Shown here one piece after another: positions 15,333 to 22,451 of a stretch of 64,000 nucleotides of DNA; the stretch's first letter is position 1; every line of letters begins with the position of its first letter. A program made the position numbers and the translations under genes. A model generated the notes under the pieces. The model was not told the origin of the DNA, ran no database searches, and saw only the letters and a list, made by a program, of their open reading frames with translations. The stretch comes from Pseudoroseomonas cervicalis (GTDB lineage Bacteria; Pseudomonadota; Alphaproteobacteria; Acetobacterales; Acetobacteraceae). The stretch covers positions 386,224-450,223 of the forward strand of contig NZ_JAUTAJ010000002.1 in assembly GCF_030818485.1 (NCBI RefSeq), given 5' to 3'.

Positions 15333-15364
15333 CCCAAGATTGAGACAATCTTGGGGCTTTTTTT
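15333..15364 (+). terminator. Orphan plus-strand terminator between KilA-N and repressor genes
   Basis: CCCAAGATTG (15333-15342), AGA loop, perfect complement CAATCTTGGG (15346-15355), then GC and seven T (15358-15364). Both flanking genes are on the minus strand, so it must end a rightward transcript starting between about 15124 and 15330: a candidate small antisense RNA to the KilA-N leader. Confidence 0.8.
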
Positions 15365-15422
15365 ATTCTTTTCTCTTTATTTGGAATGGGGTGGCACGAA
15401 GAAGCCGCGCGTCCAGCGCTCC

Positions 15423-16166
15423 TTACCCACCCACATTCCTGCTGATCCACACCACCCGGCCGAGGATGACGATGTCCTCCTCCTGCACGCCGCGGGACGG
15501 CTCATAGGCGGGGTTGTCGCTCGCCACGGTGAGGGTCTTGCTCGCCCAGTCGCGCATGATGCGCTTCACCTGGACCTCCTCGCCCGTGGCGATCACATAC
15601 ATCCCGTCCCGGCCCACCTTGTGCACCGAGCGATCAACCAGGATCTGGTCATCGTTCAGCAGGGTCGGGGACATGCTGTCTCCGGAGACGCGGACCAGCG
15701 CCAGGTCCTCGAAACGGGCGCGGGTGACGCGGCGGATATGCTCCAGGCCGAGGAGGTACCAGCCTTCAGGCTCTGCATGGTCGGAGTTGAAGGCGCCGGG
15801 GCCGGCGGATACCGCCACGTCATAGACCGGGAGGGACGCGTACGACCTGCCGCGATACTCTACGCCATCGCCTGGCCCTGAGCGCTCAGCGGGGACCTCG
15901 GGCCTAACCTCCGCGGCACCGCCCGCGTCCGTGGCCCCGGCGGTTTTCAGCTCGCAGTCAATGCCCAGCAGCCACGGCCATTCCACGCCGAGGTGCGGCG
16001 CCAGCCGGCGCGCCCACTCCGGGCTAATGCGGGTCGCTCCGGTCCGCAGCTTGAAAATCTGCTGCTTATTGGTGTCGGCCAGCTTGCCGAGGGCAGGGTC
16101 GCTGAGACCCGCCTTCTTCATGGCGTCGGCTAGGCGGGCATGAGGTTCGGACGGCGTCGGATCCAT
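15423..16166 (-). CDS. LexA/CI-like autocleaving phage repressor (S24 family)
   Basis: 247 residues from ATG 16166. N-terminal HTH at about 10-58 (RLADAMKKAGLSDPALGKLA, KQQIFKLRTG), linker, then a LexA-type S24 peptidase domain. The cleavage site is Ala121-Gly122 (AVSAGPGAF), the nucleophile Ser164 (SGDSMSPTL) and the general base Lys201 (VQVKRIM). Such repressors self-cleave with RecA filaments after DNA damage, inducing the prophage. An in-frame ATG at 16208 is rejected because a perfect TATAAT at 16207-16212 would place transcription start downstream of it. GGTNACC operators flank the start region. Confidence 0.92.
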   Translation of the reverse strand: MDPTPSEPHARLADAMKKAGLSDPALGKLADTNKQQIFKLRTGATRISPEWARRLAPHLGVEWPWLLGIDCELKTAGATDAGGAAEVRPEVPAERSGPGDGVEYRGRSYASLPVYDVAVSAGPGAFNSDHAEPEGWYLLGLEHIRRVTRARFEDLALVRVSGDSMSPTLLNDDQILVDRSVHKVGRDGMYVIATGEEVQVKRIMRDWASKTLTVASDNPAYEPSRGVQEEDIVILGRVVWISRNVGG

Positions 16167-16206
16167 CCCCCACAGGTAACCCGAACGGGGACTTCTGTCG
16201 GTCACC

Positions 16207-16212
16207 ATTATA
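16207..16212 (-). promoter_or_regulatory. -10 box of the repressor promoter
   Basis: Perfect TATAAT on the minus strand. No good -35 is visible at the usual spacing, as is common in activated maintenance promoters. Expected mRNA start near 16200, in an operator. Confidence 0.5.
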
Positions 16213-16242
16213 TTGACCTCAGGTCCCGGAATCGGTTACCGT
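16213..16242 (+). promoter_or_regulatory. Candidate right early promoter pR
   Basis: -35 TTGACC (16213-16218), 18-bp spacer, -10 TACCGT (16237-16242), matching pL. The predicted mRNA start coincides with the ATG of the cro-like gene at 16250. Confidence 0.55.
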
Positions 16243-16249
16243 GGTCACC

Positions 16250-16480
16250 ATGACCCTGGGTGAATGGCTTGCCGCCAACCGAGAGACGGACGCCGCGTTC
16301 GCGCGGCGCTCTGGCGTGGCTCACAAGCAACTCGTCGGGAAGTACAGGCGCGGCCTGCAGATCCCGTCTCCACTGAACATGGCTCGCATCGTTGCGGCCA
16401 CAGGCGGACAGGTCACGCCAAACGACTTCTATCAGCATGCGGTGGCTTCCTCCGCCCAGCCCAGCGGCTGCGCGGCATGA
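16250..16480 (+). CDS. Cro-like helix-turn-helix protein
   Basis: 76 residues, MTLGEWLAANRETDAAFARR, with an HTH of the Cro/C1 type (DAAFARRSGVAHKQLVGKYR). Divergent from the repressor and behind the shared operators, so the likely Cro counterpart. No ribosome-binding site precedes the ATG, and the promoter -10 lies only 7 bases upstream, so the mRNA is probably leaderless. A GTG three codons earlier is in frame but overlaps the -10. ATGA overlap with the next gene. Confidence 0.8.
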   Translation: MTLGEWLAANRETDAAFARRSGVAHKQLVGKYRRGLQIPSPLNMARIVAATGGQVTPNDFYQHAVASSAQPSGCAA

Positions 16481-16773
16481 CCGCTGCCCACGCATTCGCC
16501 GCCGCATCCCCCGTCCCGCCCGCGGCGGCGATTGACGGGGAGGGTGTCCCCAATGCCCTCCCCGTCACCCCTTCCCTCGGCACCGCGACCGGCCCGGAGT
16601 TCCTGGCCTACCTCGACGCGCGCGCCGCACACGAAAACAGCGCCGGGCTCCACCCCGGCGCTGCTCTCTACGCTCCGTACTTCTCCGAAAACGACGATCT
16701 CCATGGCCAGCATAAAGCCATGGAGTCTCAGACATGTTCAGGTCTTTTTCTGCCCGGGAAATGCAGCCCATGA
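16477..16773 (+). CDS. Hypothetical phage protein (98 aa)
   Basis: Begins MTAAHAFAAASPVPPAAAID in an ATGA overlap with cro and ends in an ATGA overlap with the following gene. Proline/alanine-rich first half, then GPEFLAYLDARAAHENSAG. No family recognised. Confidence 0.6.
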   Translation: MTAAHAFAAASPVPPAAAIDGEGVPNALPVTPSLGTATGPEFLAYLDARAAHENSAGLHPGAALYAPYFSENDDLHGQHKAMESQTCSGLFLPGKCSP

Positions 16774-17027
16774 GCACGGGCGCCATCACCCAAGACGCCG
16801 TCACCAGCCTGGTGTCGCGCGTGCTGCGCAAGCACTTCGGCGGCCTGCGGTACGCGCATCAGCGCGTGGCCGACATCGCCCATGCCGATCCCCGCGCCGC
16901 GCGCAACTGGATGGACGGCTCCAACCCCCCGAACACCGCCACGCTCCTGACCCTCATGCGTGAGTGCAAGGAGCTGCGGGAGGAGATCAACCGAATGCTC
17001 GACGGACCGCCGCCTGATGAGCGATGA
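16770..17027 (+). CDS. Small HTH phage regulator, CII-like position (85 aa)
   Basis: Starts MSTGAITQDAVTSLVSRVLR at 16770 (ATGA); an ATG at 16734 is also in frame. The core RYAHQRVADIAHADPRAARN, WMDGSNPPNTATLLTLMREC reads as a helix-turn-helix with the R-A-A-R-N-W recognition helix found in CII-like phage activators, second or third gene after cro. Regulatory role inferred from fold and position. Confidence 0.6.
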   Translation: MSTGAITQDAVTSLVSRVLRKHFGGLRYAHQRVADIAHADPRAARNWMDGSNPPNTATLLTLMRECKELREEINRMLDGPPPDER

Positions 17028-17244
17028 GATCGTCCGCCGCTTCAAAACCCTCGGCCTGACCATCGAATGTCCGCGCTGGAACCCCGCTGTCTTCTTCGGC
17101 CGCATCCGCCTTTGGCGCGAGGCGTCGGATGTGCAGCAGGAGGTCCGTGACCTTCGCTTCGTGGCTGAGCAGGCGCAGCAGCACCTGACCGACAACCGCC
17201 TGACCCTTCGCCGTGTCCGCGAGCTGCTGGACGGGAGGCGCTAA
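17017..17244 (+). CDS. Hypothetical phage protein (75 aa)
   Basis: Starts MSDEIVRRFKTLGLTIECPR, overlapping the upstream gene by 11 bases; its TAA overlaps the next ATG. Helical C-terminus (SDVQQEVRDLRFVAEQAQQH). No family recognised. Confidence 0.65.
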   Translation: MSDEIVRRFKTLGLTIECPRWNPAVFFGRIRLWREASDVQQEVRDLRFVAEQAQQHLTDNRLTLRRVRELLDGRR

Positions 17245-17702
17245 TGCTGGTGCAGCACGAGATCCCCATCGAGGACGAGATCGCCCAGTTCGATCCGCGC
17301 CCCGACCCGAAGAAGAAGCGTGGCAACCCCGAGCGACTCGCTCAGGTGCAGGTCGTCTCCTATCTGCGGCGCGCGCTGCCTGACGGTAGCATCGTCTTCG
17401 CCATCCCGAATGAGCAGAAGGCTTCGGGGCCGGGCAAGTTCGCCGGCGCCAGGTTCGGCCAAGCGCGCAAGGCCGCTGGCGTCCTCACTGGCATGCCGGA
17501 TGTCTGCTGCGTCGTTCCTGGCCGTGTCACGGTCTGGATCGAGATGAAGTCGAAGGTGGGCCGGGCGACCGACGCCCAGCTCGCCATGCATGAGCGGCTC
17601 CGCCGCGCTGGCCACGTCGTCGGCATCGTGCGCTCCATTGAGGACGCTGCTGCGCTGATGGATCGCGCCGGCGTGCCGCTGCGGTTCAGGGTGTCCGGAT
17701 GA
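17244..17702 (+). CDS. VRR-NUC domain nuclease
   Basis: 152 residues. The VRR-NUC fold is shown by Q-V-Q-V-V-S-Y-L-R-R (helix 1), FAIPNEQK, GQARKAAGVLTGMPDVCCVV, and the catalytic E-M-K in VWIEMKSKVG, followed by TDAQLAMHERLRRAGHVVGI. Stand-alone phage VRR-NUC proteins are Mg-dependent structure-specific nucleases of the PD-(D/E)XK superfamily, thought to process branched replication or recombination intermediates. Just upstream of the replication genes. Confidence 0.9.
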   Translation: MLVQHEIPIEDEIAQFDPRPDPKKKRGNPERLAQVQVVSYLRRALPDGSIVFAIPNEQKASGPGKFAGARFGQARKAAGVLTGMPDVCCVVPGRVTVWIEMKSKVGRATDAQLAMHERLRRAGHVVGIVRSIEDAAALMDRAGVPLRFRVSG

Positions 17703-17887
17703 AGGCCGAGCCCCGCCGTGCCTGGGAGTGCGCCTTTGTCCTCATGGAGGACTATCGGGACCGCCTGACCCCACGCTCCTACGGGCTGTGCCTTGCCGCT
17801 CTGCGCAGACGCCCCAACAAGCTTTCCTCGAAGCGGGCCAAGCGGCTGCATGCGGTGTTCGCGGGCCTAGTTGAGGCGCGCCAATGA
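17699..17887 (+). CDS. Hypothetical basic phage protein (62 aa)
   Basis: Starts MKAEPRRAWECAFVLMEDYR in an ATGA overlap and ends in one. Strongly basic (LRRRPNKLSSKRAKRLHAVF). No family recognised. Confidence 0.6.
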   Translation: MKAEPRRAWECAFVLMEDYRDRLTPRSYGLCLAALRRRPNKLSSKRAKRLHAVFAGLVEARQ

Positions 17888-18732
17888 GCGCCGCCCTGTC
17901 TCCTGCCCTGCACCCCGACATTGAGCGGCTCGCCCTTCTCGGCTGGCGCATGGTGCCGGTCAGTCGCAATCGCGCCGGCTTCTGGAAAGGCTACGTCGAT
18001 AGCGCGACTTCCGACCTCGACCAGCTAGCCGAATGGGGTGCCAAGTTCCCAGGCTGCAACTGGGTTGTGATCCCTGAGGGCAGTGGAGTGTGGGCCCTCG
18101 ACGTGGACGTGCCGCCCAAGCACGAGGATGGCGTCGCCGCGCTGCGCGCCCTCTGCGAGCGGCATGGCCAGCTCCCGCCGCGGCCGCACGGTCGCTCTGG
18201 ATCCGGTGGTCACCTGCTGATCTTCAAGGCCACGCCCGAGGCAGCGACGCTGTCCTGCGCCAGCGGATACGTGGCCAAGGGGCTGGACGCTAAGGCCCGC
18301 CGGAACAGCTTTACCATCGCCCCGTCCCGCAACGGCGACGGCCTGCCCTATCGGTGGACGGTCCCGCCCTGGGAGGTGGAGCCGCCGGCAGCGCCTGCTT
18401 GGTTGCTGCGGCTGCTGGTGCCCAAAGCGAAGCCTCTCCGCCCCGACGCCCCGCGCGTCGTCACCGAGGGGCGTGCGCGTCGCGCTCTGGCCCGTGCGGT
18501 CGACGAGGTGATGCGCGCCGGCCCCGGCACCCGCAACGCCACCCTGAACCGCGCGGCCTTCACCGCCGGCGGCCTGGTTGCTGGTGGCGCGCTCGATCAG
18601 CAGGAAGCGGTCTGCGCCATCTACGCCGCCGGCCGATACATCGGCCTCGACGACCTGGAGTGCCGGGCAACCATCAAATCCGGCCTTGAGGGCGGCGCGC
18701 GTCTGCCGATCGAAGGGCGCCGCAATGCCTGA
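17884..18732 (+). CDS. Bifunctional DNA primase/polymerase (Prim-Pol)
   Basis: 282 residues with archaeo-eukaryotic primase-type features: GWRMVPVSRN at the start, WALDVDVPPK (metal-binding D-x-D) at about 74-80, PRPHGRSGSGGHLLIF (basic active-site strand) and the conserved G-L-D-A-K... S-F-T-I-A-P-S block. A C-terminal helical region follows. Primes DNA synthesis and may extend the primers. Translationally coupled to the D5/P4-type helicase gene, the usual pair in phages with this replication module. Confidence 0.88.
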   Translation: MSAALSPALHPDIERLALLGWRMVPVSRNRAGFWKGYVDSATSDLDQLAEWGAKFPGCNWVVIPEGSGVWALDVDVPPKHEDGVAALRALCERHGQLPPRPHGRSGSGGHLLIFKATPEAATLSCASGYVAKGLDAKARRNSFTIAPSRNGDGLPYRWTVPPWEVEPPAAPAWLLRLLVPKAKPLRPDAPRVVTEGRARRALARAVDEVMRAGPGTRNATLNRAAFTAGGLVAGGALDQQEAVCAIYAAGRYIGLDDLECRATIKSGLEGGARLPIEGRRNA

Positions 18733-20128
18733 GGACGACCAGATGGCCAAGGTGTTTGATCTCGCTGCGCGCCGCTACGCGGAGGCGCCCCCGGCCGCGG
18801 CCACCAACCCGATGTCGTTCGGTGAGACCGACGTGGCGAGGCGCTTTGCCGCGGCCAACGAGGGCAAGCTCGTCTACGACCATGACGACCGCAGGTGGTT
18901 TGTCTGGTCGGGGTCGATCTGGAAGAAGGACAGCGTCGCATCCGCCATGGAGCGGGTGAAGCGGTTCGTCGAGAGCGAGCGGGAGCGCGCTATCGAGGAG
19001 CAGGACGGCAAGGCCATGTCGAAGGTCAAGTTCGTCCGTGCGGTCGAGGAGGTGGCGCGGTCGGATCCCCGTCTCGCCGTCCATGGGGCCATGTGGGATG
19101 CCAATGGCTGGCTACTGGGCACGCCTGACGGTGTGGTCGACCTCCGCACCGGGGACGTGCGCGCCGGCCTTCCCACCGACTACATCAGCAAGCACGCTGC
19201 GGTCGCGCCTGCCCCTCGCGGCACGGTCGCTCCCAACTGGGAGGCCTTCCTCGACGCCGCCACGCAGGGCGACGCGCAGCTCAAGCAGTTCCTCCAGCGC
19301 TGGGCCGGCTACTGCCTGACAGGCGACGTGTCCGAGGAGGTGATGTGCTTCCTCTACGGCGGGGGCGGCAACGGCAAAGGCGTCTACACCGGCGTGCTGT
19401 CCGCCATCATGGGGCACTACGCGGTGGCCATGCCGATCGAGGCTTTCACCGCCGGCACCCGCCAGAACCTGGAATACTATCGGGCCCAGATGGCCGGCGC
19501 CCGGCTCGTCACGGCCTCCGAGACCGAGAGCGGGCGGCACTGGGCCGAAAGCCAGATCAAGGAGCTCACCGGCAACGAGGCGCCCATCTCTGCCCGCCAG
19601 CCGCATGGCCGCGTCTACACCTACCTGCCGCAGTTCAAGCTCCATATCGTCGGCAACCACGCTCCCAGCCTGAAGGGCCGCAGCCCGGCCATGGAGCGCC
19701 GGCTGCGCATCGTGCCCTTCGATCATCAGCCGCCAGCGCCTGACCCCGACCTCAAGGCCCGCCTGGTGCCCGAGTACCCGGCCATTCTGCGCTGGGCGCT
19801 GGATGGGTGCCTGGACTGGCAAGAGGGCCGCCTGGGCACGGCTGAGGCCATCCAGAAGGCTGGCGGCGAGTACTTCGAGCGGCAGGACGTGTTCGGTCGC
19901 TGGATGGAGGAGCGGTGCATCTTCGACAGCACCCTCTCGTCCAAGCCCGGCGCCCTGTTCGCCGATTACCGCGGCTGGTGCCAGAGCGCCGGCGAGACGC
20001 CGCTCAGCAGCCCCGAGTTTGCCGAGAAGATCGACCGCACCAAAGGTCTGCGTCGCATCAAGCTCCGCGGCGTGAACCTGATCACCGGCATCGCCACCAA
20101 GGCTCCGGAGGCCGGCGAAAATGGATAG
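18725..20128 (+). CDS. P4/D5-type primase-helicase (SF3-like ATPase)
   Basis: 467 residues from ATG 18725, overlapping the Prim-Pol gene by 8 bases. A D5_N region (about 40-200) precedes an AAA+ helicase of the phage P4 alpha/poxvirus D5 family: Walker A GGGGNGKG (212-219), then YRAQMAGARLVTASETESG and FKLHIVGNHAPSLKGRSPAM (sensor and arginine finger region), RRLRIVPFDH. A C-terminal winged-helix-like part ends the protein. It unwinds the phage origin, which may be the structured region just downstream. Confidence 0.9.
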   Translation: MPEDDQMAKVFDLAARRYAEAPPAAATNPMSFGETDVARRFAAANEGKLVYDHDDRRWFVWSGSIWKKDSVASAMERVKRFVESERERAIEEQDGKAMSKVKFVRAVEEVARSDPRLAVHGAMWDANGWLLGTPDGVVDLRTGDVRAGLPTDYISKHAAVAPAPRGTVAPNWEAFLDAATQGDAQLKQFLQRWAGYCLTGDVSEEVMCFLYGGGGNGKGVYTGVLSAIMGHYAVAMPIEAFTAGTRQNLEYYRAQMAGARLVTASETESGRHWAESQIKELTGNEAPISARQPHGRVYTYLPQFKLHIVGNHAPSLKGRSPAMERRLRIVPFDHQPPAPDPDLKARLVPEYPAILRWALDGCLDWQEGRLGTAEAIQKAGGEYFERQDVFGRWMEERCIFDSTLSSKPGALFADYRGWCQSAGETPLSSPEFAEKIDRTKGLRRIKLRGVNLITGIATKAPEAGENG

Positions 20129-20140
20129 CAGGCACATCCA

Positions 20141-20246
20141 GGGGGAGGGAGGGGGAAGGAGGGGGAGGCCTTCCCGCAAACTCTTTCCCACCCGCGCGCA
20201 CGCACGTGAGGGGGAGTTGGGAAATGCCCCTCCCCCTCCCTCCCCC
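20141..20246. repeat. Polypurine/polypyrimidine inverted repeat downstream of the helicase gene
   Basis: GGGGGAGGGAGGGGGA at 20141-20156 has its exact complement at 20231-20246, 74 bp apart; both arms extend as imperfect G- or C-tracts (20141-20168 and 20227-20265). The 150-bp gap between helicase and the next gene holds nothing else. Candidate replication-related structure or intramolecular triplex/quadruplex site. Confidence 0.6.
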
Positions 20247-20278
20247 AACCTCCCCCTCCTCTCCTCAAGGATCCCCGC

Positions 20279-20638
20279 ATGAGCGACTTCCAGCAGCGCG
20301 AAGGCTCTGGCCAGCTCTTCCGCAATGAGCGCGCCGAGAACGAGCGCCACCCCTCCCACAAGGGCACGTTCCTGCTTGATGGCGTAACCTACGAGATCGC
20401 CGCCTGGGTCAAGGAAGGCCGCAAGGGGAAGTTCTTTTCCCTGAAGGTGCAGCCGCAGGACCGGGACCGGCGCCAGGGCGCCACGCAGGAGCCCGCACAG
20501 GCCGTTTCCGCGTCCTCTGGCTACCAGCCCCGCACCCGCACTCCCGGGGAGCATCCGGAGCCGCCCCAGAGCCGCGGCGGGGGCCGTGTTGCGGCGGGCC
20601 TGGAGGATGACATCCCGTTCGGCCCGGAGGCGCGGTGA
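20279..20638 (+). CDS. Small phage protein with SSB-like acidic tail (119 aa)
   Basis: The N-terminal half (QLFRNERAENERHPSHKGTF, YEIAAWVKEGRKGKFFSLKV) is a beta-rich module seen in phage and plasmid proteins of unknown function, resembling an OB-like fold. A long disordered linker leads to D-D-I-P-F near the end, the tail by which single-stranded DNA-binding proteins recruit partners, though followed by five more residues. A DNA-replication accessory role is suggested by tail and position. Confidence 0.65.
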   Translation: MSDFQQREGSGQLFRNERAENERHPSHKGTFLLDGVTYEIAAWVKEGRKGKFFSLKVQPQDRDRRQGATQEPAQAVSASSGYQPRTRTPGEHPEPPQSRGGGRVAAGLEDDIPFGPEAR

Positions 20639-20961
20639 TGGAGCGGCTTCCCTCCAGCCGGGCCGAGGCGAAGGCGCTTGGCTCGGTCCGGTATTTCACA
20701 GGGGTGCCCTGCTGCCGCGGCCATGTCGCGGCGCGCTACGTCAACGGCCACAACTGCGTTGTCTGTACCTCCGAGCGCAACGCCCAGGCCTGGCAGGACA
20801 AAGAACTGCAACAGGCCAAGCGAGAGGCCAAGCGCATCCGCCTCGGATTGCCGCCCCGCCCCACCCCCGCCCAGCGCGCCGCTCGGACGCGCGAGCGCAA
20901 CCGCATCAACAACCAAGCCTGGCGAGCCCGGAAGCGGGCGGAGAGGGAGGTTTCCCCATGA
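20638..20961 (+). CDS. Cysteine-rich phage protein (107 aa)
   Basis: The first half has C-C-R-G-H-V-A-A-R-Y and C-V-V-C-T-S-E-R, a treble-clef-like zinc site as found at the start of many phage HNH proteins, but the HNH catalytic histidines are not visible. The second half is strongly basic (REAKRIRLGLPPRPTPAQRA; WRARKRAERE). Likely nucleic-acid binding; function unknown. TGATG coupling upstream. Confidence 0.65.
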   Translation: MERLPSSRAEAKALGSVRYFTGVPCCRGHVAARYVNGHNCVVCTSERNAQAWQDKELQQAKREAKRIRLGLPPRPTPAQRAARTRERNRINNQAWRARKRAEREVSP

Positions 20962-21197
20962 GTGAGATTGTCGTCGGGAGCCGCGTGCGGGTGGTCGATC
21001 CCTCATGCTTCATTCGCGCCGTCGAGACCAAGGTCAAGGACCGCGTCGGAACGGTGCAGAAGGTGTTCACCCCCGCCGGCTCCACGGATGTCTGGGTGCG
21101 CGTTCTGTTCGATGCGCGGCGCAAGGGCAGCCCGACCTACTCGGAGGCTTTCCACATTCGGCACCTCATGCTGGCGGAGAGGGAGGCGGGCATATGA
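20958..21197 (+). CDS. Hypothetical phage protein, SH3-like barrel (79 aa)
   Basis: Starts MSEIVVGSRVRVVDPS in an ATGA overlap. The pattern VGSRVRVVD ... DRVGTVQKVF ... VWVRVLFDARRKG is typical of a small KOW/SH3-like beta barrel. Function unknown. Confidence 0.6.
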   Translation: MSEIVVGSRVRVVDPSCFIRAVETKVKDRVGTVQKVFTPAGSTDVWVRVLFDARRKGSPTYSEAFHIRHLMLAEREAGI

Positions 21198-21400
21198 CCC
21201 CGCTCTCCGGCGCCGACCGCACCATCCTCGACAGGTTCAGGTTCGGGGAGCTGTGCCGCCTCCAGGAGACCGAGGTCGCCAAGGCTTACTCCAAGCTCAA
21301 GGAGCGCGGCCTCATCGCCACAGAGCGATGGACCGACGAAGGCCCGATCTACAAGACCACCGCCGCAGGGATCGAAGCCCTGCGCGCCGCCGGCCGCTAA
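21194..21400 (+). CDS. Small winged-helix phage protein (68 aa)
   Basis: Starts MTPLSGADRTILDRFRFGEL at 21194 (ATGA, GGGAGG upstream). EVAKAYSKLKERGLIATERW, YKTTAAGIEAL is a classic winged-helix pattern. Possible regulator. Confidence 0.6.
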   Translation: MTPLSGADRTILDRFRFGELCRLQETEVAKAYSKLKERGLIATERWTDEGPIYKTTAAGIEALRAAGR

Positions 21401-21432
21401 CGCCCCTCCACGGGCTCACGGAGACGACGACC

Positions 21433-21909
21433 ATGACCAAGGTGCAGAGGAAGACCGCCCCCTCCCCTCGCCGCCCCAGGGCCGACCACGGGGCAACCGG
21501 GCCGGCCATGCGGTGCCGCCCCTCCTCCCTCGTCGAGACAGCCGAGGCCGGCGTCAAGGTCCGGTGGATGCAGGACGATGGGCCGATCGCCCATTACCGG
21601 CAGTTCGCGCTCCTCACCGATCGGCAATGCGACGCCCTGCAGCGGCTGGCTGAGCTGTACGAGGAGAGCGGGAGGCGGCCCGGCATGTGCGCCGGCTATG
21701 GCTCGCGGGTCGTGGCGTTTGCCGAGATGACCGACGAGCAGGCCTCTGCGTGGCGCGCCTACAGCCGGCTCCTCGACCGGGCACAACCGGACTGCCGGCA
21801 CACCCTGGCGGTGGTCGCTGCGGGCGAGTACCCCAAGACCTCGGGACATCTCGACCTGCTTCGGCGCGGCTCGACAGCATTAGCTGACCATCTGCGCTTT
21901 TACTATTGA
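21433..21909 (+). CDS. Hypothetical phage protein (158 aa), last early gene
   Basis: Starts MTKVQRKTAPSPRRPRADHG. The body (LLTDRQCDALQRLAELYEES, QASAWRAYSRLLDRAQPDCR) is helical. It occupies the place where lambdoid phages encode their late regulator, directly before a candidate promoter and terminator, but I see no recognisable antiterminator motif; such a role would be speculation. Confidence 0.6.
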   Translation: MTKVQRKTAPSPRRPRADHGATGPAMRCRPSSLVETAEAGVKVRWMQDDGPIAHYRQFALLTDRQCDALQRLAELYEESGRRPGMCAGYGSRVVAFAEMTDEQASAWRAYSRLLDRAQPDCRHTLAVVAAGEYPKTSGHLDLLRRGSTALADHLRFYY

Positions 21910-21934
21910 CAGCCGAGTCGCGAAAGCATAGATC
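21906..21934 (+). promoter_or_regulatory. Candidate late promoter
   Basis: Consensus -35 TTGACA (21906-21911) overlapping the stop of the last early gene, 17-bp spacer, weak -10 TAGATC (21929-21934). The next structure is a terminator at 21955, so late transcription may depend on readthrough. Confidence 0.4.
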
Positions 21935-21954
21935 AATCGACGGAGCCATACTTG

Positions 21955-21984
21955 CGCCCGGAGCCCAACGGCCTCGGGCGTTTT
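21955..21984 (+). terminator. Terminator between early and late genes
   Basis: CGCCCG (21955-21960) pairs with CGGGCG (21975-21980), inner bases partly paired, followed by TTTTGCTTTT. Lies between the candidate promoter and the HNH gene. Confidence 0.6.
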
Positions 21985-22001
21985 GCTTTTCAGAGGGTTG
22001 G

Positions 22002-22343
22002 ATGCCGGTCAAGCCGCCAGTCCACCGCCCTCCCCACCACAACCCGACCGAGACTAGGCGCGAGCAACTCAGCGCGCTGGACCGCCGCCGCGGCTCCTCT
22101 GCCTCCCGGGGCTACGATGGGGCTTGGCAGCGGCTGAGGCTGCAGGTGCTAAGCGACGAACCTCTGTGCCGCTTCTGCCATCAGGCCGGCCGCATCGTGG
22201 CCGCGACCGAGGTCGACCACATCCAGCCCATCGCCCTCCGGCCGGACCTGAGGCTGGCGCGGGCGAACCTGCGGAGCCTCTGCAAGCCGTGCCACTCACG
22301 GCTCACGGCAAGCGGGGTGCAGACCCAAGGCTTCAGCGAGTAG
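22002..22343 (+). CDS. HNH endonuclease (packaging-associated)
   Basis: 113 residues from ATG 22002 (AGAGGG upstream). Zinc-stabilised HNH: C-R-F-C, then T-E-V-D-H-I-Q-P-I (catalytic D-H), N-L-R-S-L-C-K-P-C-H-S-R. HNH proteins directly upstream of the terminase genes act with the terminase in cos cleavage of HK97-like phages. The Arg-rich N-terminus fits DNA binding. Confidence 0.9.
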   Translation: MPVKPPVHRPPHHNPTETRREQLSALDRRRGSSASRGYDGAWQRLRLQVLSDEPLCRFCHQAGRIVAATEVDHIQPIALRPDLRLARANLRSLCKPCHSRLTASGVQTQGFSE

Positions 22344-22451
22344 AAAAACCGTTTGGCATAAGTCGGTCATCTGAGGCGTTTTTTTCGTAGCCGCACTCTG
22401 TCGATCGGGCTTCTCCACGAGTAGAAATTCCTTGGCCAAAAAGTCGGTCAC
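22338..22451. repeat. Imperfect direct repeat upstream of terminase: candidate cos region
   Basis: GAGTAGAAA-N(6-7)-TTGGC-x-AGTCGGTCA occurs at 22338-22370 and again at 22419-22450, about 81 bp apart. The 22344-22649 interval has no credible gene, is AT-rich by local standards, and includes a T-run (22379-22385) and a G-run (22561-22573). Position between HNH and small terminase fits a terminase-binding/cos site. Confidence 0.5.

Larger units (their letters stand above)
16175..16249. promoter_or_regulatory. Right operator cluster between repressor and cro
   Basis: Four palindromic GGTNACC sites: GGTAACC 16175-16181 (over the repressor ribosome-binding region), GGTCACC 16200-16206 (expected repressor mRNA start), GGTTACC 16234-16240 (over the pR -10) and GGTCACC 16243-16249 (ending at the cro ATG). 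Confidence 0.65.

Noticed and set aside
15143..15343. 66-codon plus-strand frame opposite the KilA-N leader
   Set aside because: No ribosome-binding site, and an unlikely protein; the terminator there is better explained by a small RNA.
16167..16208. Earlier ATG start (16208) for the repressor
   Set aside because: A perfect TATAAT at 16207-16212 places the mRNA start downstream of it, and the HTH alignment begins after 16166.
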